Positions 29,261-31,532 of a stretch of 31,532 nucleotides of DNA are shown in pieces. How positions within the stretch are numbered: the first letter of the stretch is position 1; each line of letters opens with the position of its first letter. The stretch spans positions 1 to 31,532 of the IMG/VR virus record IMGVR_UViG_3300017991_000297; one strand, written 5' to 3'. The position numbers were made by a program, and so were the translations under genes. Under the pieces are notes generated by a model. That model did no database searches, was not told the origin of the DNA, and saw only the letters and a list, made by a program, of their open reading frames with translations. This DNA comes from a virus.

Positions 29261-30340
29261 TCATTTGTCTAGGTTTCTGTTCAAGCCGGGCAGTTTTCCG
29301 ATGGTTTTTTCGGATAATTCTTTTGAAATATGCTGGTAATGTTTCATGGTTGTTTCGGTCCTGGAATGCCCTATCATCTGGCTTAGGGTTTTGAGGTCTC
29401 CACCGTCTTCCAGGATTGCGGTGGCGAAGGTATGCCGGAAAGCATAGGGCGGAAGCCGGCGTTTGATCCCCGCGGCCGTTTTGGCGCGATTAAAGGCTTT
29501 TATGATCCTTTTTACGGGTTGTCCCCGATAATGAACGATGTATTCCGGTACGCTTTCGGCTTTAAACTCATTTTTCCAGGCGATATCTTCTTCGTACCAC
29601 TGGCAAAGGCATTCCCAGAACTCTTCGTGGATCGGAACGACCCGGATCCTGGGACCCCTTTTTTTGGCCGATGTGATCGTGACCGTCTTCCGGTCCCAGT
29701 CAATGCTGCTCCATTGCAGATAGGTCAGTTCGGCCATACCGGGGCGAAGGCCGCTGTAATAGGATGTTAAAATCGCCCTTTGCACATGGCCGGCAGCCTT
29801 ATCCAGAATTTTATTGATTTCCTCTTCGGTGGCCGGGTAGATGATCGCGTCGTCGCGTTCAGGCAATTTGTATCCGGCCATCGGGTTTACCAGGATATGC
29901 TGACGTTCCGGGGCGGCCGCCCAGTTTAGAATCGCCCTTATGTCTGATAATTCCCTGTGGATCGTGGTCCGTTTTTTGCCGGCGTTCAAGCGTTTTTTCA
30001 CAAAACGATCGATCCTGGCCGGGTTCATGCTGTTGGCTTTTACCGTGTCGAATTCCGGCAGGTATACCCCGTTGATCTTGTATTTCAGGTTGTCCTGTGT
30101 CGATTTTTCAGTCCGGGCCAGTTTTGCCAGGCAATAGGCATCCACCAGTTCGCCAAACGTAGGGGATTTCGTTTCCACCGGTCTTTTGGTATATTCCCGG
30201 ATCCCCAGGGACTTCTCATATTCCACCGCGGCCCTTTCTCCCTCAATGCCGCGGCCGAAATATTTCCTTGAATATCCGCTTTTTTTGGTCTTATCCCGCC
30301 ACTGAACGATCCAGCGGCCGTCTTTTAGTTGGTAAAGCAT
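29261..30340 (-). CDS. int: Tyrosine-type site-specific integrase
   Basis: 359 aa. N-terminal arm-binding-like region (RWIVQWRDKTKKSGYSRKYF), SAM-like core-binding domain about residues 60-155, and catalytic domain with Arg199 (SGLRPGMAE), Lys226 or Lys227 (TSAKKRGP), Arg302 and His303 (YAFRHTF), His325 (IGHSRTE) and the nucleophile Tyr335 (KHYQHI). The first His of the HxxR box is replaced by Tyr299, a known variation. It catalyses integration and excision at attP/attB; the attP core lies downstream of the gene. The start has AGGGGAC upstream, and the previous gene ends directly before it, so the two are cotranscribed. Confidence 0.95.
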   Translation of the reverse strand: MLYQLKDGRWIVQWRDKTKKSGYSRKYFGRGIEGERAAVEYEKSLGIREYTKRPVETKSPTFGELVDAYCLAKLARTEKSTQDNLKYKINGVYLPEFDTVKANSMNPARIDRFVKKRLNAGKKRTTIHRELSDIRAILNWAAAPERQHILVNPMAGYKLPERDDAIIYPATEEEINKILDKAAGHVQRAILTSYYSGLRPGMAELTYLQWSSIDWDRKTVTITSAKKRGPRIRVVPIHEEFWECLCQWYEEDIAWKNEFKAESVPEYIVHYRGQPVKRIIKAFNRAKTAAGIKRRLPPYAFRHTFATAILEDGGDLKTLSQMIGHSRTETTMKHYQHISKELSEKTIGKLPGLNRNLDK

Positions 30341-30865
30341 TTATGTCCCCTGCATCACCAGTTCCACTTCATCCAGTTTGTAGTCTTCCGGAAGCAGGGG
30401 CAGGCCTCCGAAGATGCCTTTGTCGAACCATTCCTTGATTTTGTCGTGGCATTCCCGGTCCACGGCGTAGAGGGCCACCTTGTAGGGTCCTAGGGGGCCG
30501 CCTTCGTGGATGTTCAGGTCGAACATGGTGTTCGGTTTGTCGCAGGCCCTTTTAGGCCAGCAGCGGCCCAGCTCTTCCACGGTGACCACGATCCAGACAT
30601 GGGGCCTTTCCCTGGTGATGTTTTTTGTGTAGCCGGCGATCCGGATGTCCCTGGCCGTGCGGGTTCTTTCCACGGGAAAGGTGATTTTACCCCTGGGTTT
30701 TGTGGCGAATGAATATGAAGCAAAGGCCGCCACGGAAACAAGCACCAGGGCCAGCATGAGTCCAAGTACCTGAAACGGCCTTTTGTGATAGAAGGGTGCG
30801 GGAGGTAGTCGCTTTTTATATTTCAGCAGGGACTCTACAATTTCATCCTCGAAGTCATCTGTCAA
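30341..30865 (-). CDS. Single-pass membrane protein with an extracytoplasmic domain
   Basis: 174 aa. The TTG start is supported by AGAGGGG five bases upstream. A cytoplasmic segment of about 30 residues is followed by one transmembrane helix (VLGLMLALVLVSVAAFASYSFA, about 33-54; FQ precedes it). The rest is a beta-rich extracytoplasmic domain (RIAGYTKNITRERPHVWIVV, HEGGPLGPYKVALYAVD) with two conserved-looking Cys (GRCWPKRACD). It ends directly at the integrase start, so it is cotranscribed with int. The domain looks like a predicted ligand-binding beta sandwich; a link to immunity or exclusion is inferred from context only. Confidence 0.6.
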   Translation of the reverse strand: MTDDFEDEIVESLLKYKKRLPPAPFYHKRPFQVLGLMLALVLVSVAAFASYSFATKPRGKITFPVERTRTARDIRIAGYTKNITRERPHVWIVVTVEELGRCWPKRACDKPNTMFDLNIHEGGPLGPYKVALYAVDRECHDKIKEWFDKGIFGGLPLLPEDYKLDEVELVMQGT

Positions 30866-30880
30866 AACAACCCCTCTTTC

Positions 30881-31477
30881 TCAATCCAATAATGGTACGA
30901 CAACGACTTTTTTTTCGGTTTTTGTTTCTGTTATCACATTTGTGGGTGTGTATTCAAAGCGCAATGGCATCGCCATGGGGTATGAAAAGGGCAAGGATGT
31001 AGTAACATCAATGACACGAACGGTCTCCAAATTTAGAGGCTCTGTGGTCGTATTGCAAACACAGCTCTCAGGCCAATCAGGGAAAGATTTAGAAGCAACT
31101 ATCTGTCTGGTCTCACCGGAAAACCCGTCTGATTCCCTCATATAGATTTTATCATCAGGGCACCAACTCAGTATTCTGTAACGTAAATGATCGCTGCCGG
31201 CGGCTTTGGCATAGGGCTGTCCGGTGCAGTCTGGGGTTGTATAATAAAAAGTTACTCCATCTGTCATTAAGTACTCATTAGAAGCTGAAAGCCAGATAAT
31301 TTTTTTTACGCTGGGCACGAAAACATTTATTGATGGCGTAACGCCTTTATACTCTGAAGTTGAGCCAATTAAAACACCAACGAAATCATCGTTCGCGTCA
31401 TACACCCTGATCTCGGCAGATTGAACCGACACGGAAAGTGTCAGCAGCACCAGACAAATTATAACTGATTTTTTCAT
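30881..31477 (-). CDS. Secreted hypothetical protein (signal peptide)
   Basis: 198 aa. The first 21 residues are a signal peptide (MKKSVIICLVLLTLSVSVQSA). The mature protein begins EIRVYDANDDFVGVLIG, with a beta-rich body and three cysteines in the central/late part (TPDCTGQ, SWCPDD, ESCVCN adds a pair). Periplasmic or surface location is likely. Only 15 bases separate it from the next minus-strand gene, so it probably heads the integrase operon. No family function was recognised; it could act in superinfection exclusion or modify the lysogen surface. Confidence 0.6.
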   Translation of the reverse strand: MKKSVIICLVLLTLSVSVQSAEIRVYDANDDFVGVLIGSTSEYKGVTPSINVFVPSVKKIIWLSASNEYLMTDGVTFYYTTPDCTGQPYAKAAGSDHLRYRILSWCPDDKIYMRESDGFSGETRQIVASKSFPDWPESCVCNTTTEPLNLETVRVIDVTTSLPFSYPMAMPLRFEYTPTNVITETKTEKKVVVVPLLD

Positions 31478-31532
31478 TTCTCAATATGGTGTTAATCGGG
31501 AATGCGCATATTTATGTGAACAACCGTATGGA

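Overview
The window is almost entirely the genome of a temperate tailed phage (siphovirus-like, with a lambda-type order of head and tail genes) from a GC-rich Gram-negative bacterium. I cannot name the host from sequence alone. The GC-rich coding, strong GGGGG/GGAGG ribosome binding sites, Sec signal peptides and a tRNA-Pro(CGG) fragment at the attachment site would fit a Desulfobacterota (deltaproteobacterial) host, but that is a weak inference. No clearly bacterial gene is visible.

Layout: (1) 69-3406, a P4/D5-type replication module: SF3 helicase and Toprim primase separated by an AT-rich gap carrying repeated GGTCCT boxes, a candidate origin. (2) 3441-5337, small genes, then a structured RNA region resembling a phage P1-type C4 antisense RNA, an 82-aa gene, an ORF6N (antirepressor-type) protein whose C-terminus copies the helicase C-terminal domain, and a small protein resembling the anti-Thoeris Tad2 family. 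(3) 5341-14194, packaging and head: small terminase, GpA-type large terminase, a minus-strand membrane 'moron', gpW-like joiner, portal, protease/scaffold, decoration protein and major capsid protein. (4) 14252-21219, a small membrane protein, a signal-peptide protein, FII-, Z- and U-like head-tail connectors, two related tail-tube proteins, a G/GT chaperone pair with a textbook -1 frameshift site, tape measure and distal tail protein. (5) 21219-28515, tail hub, putative beta-helix protein, a fibre with 42-residue repeats, a second copy of the tail terminator gene, an M15-like peptidase and a permuted papain-like hydrolase. (6) 28526-31477, minus strand: a membrane/zinc-ribbon protein, a terminator, a 45-bp tRNA-Pro 3' fragment (attP), the integrase, and two exported or membrane proteins apparently in the integrase operon.

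The helicase and primase probably replicate the genome from the GGTCCT region. The C4-like RNA probably represses the operon encoding the ORF6N protein. Packaging, head and tail genes run as one long plus-strand operon, and lysis functions appear to sit at its distal end. The tRNA fragment next to the integrase is not completed into a tRNA by its flanking DNA and has phage genes on both sides, so the window is best read as unintegrated phage DNA with attP inside. No CI-type repressor was recognised; it may lie outside the window.

The most notable observations are the C4-like RNA with two segments complementary to the leader of its target gene, the ORF6N/helicase-C-terminal domain fusion, the duplicated tail terminator, and the frameshift element. 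Family names come from recognising motifs by eye; no database search was run.
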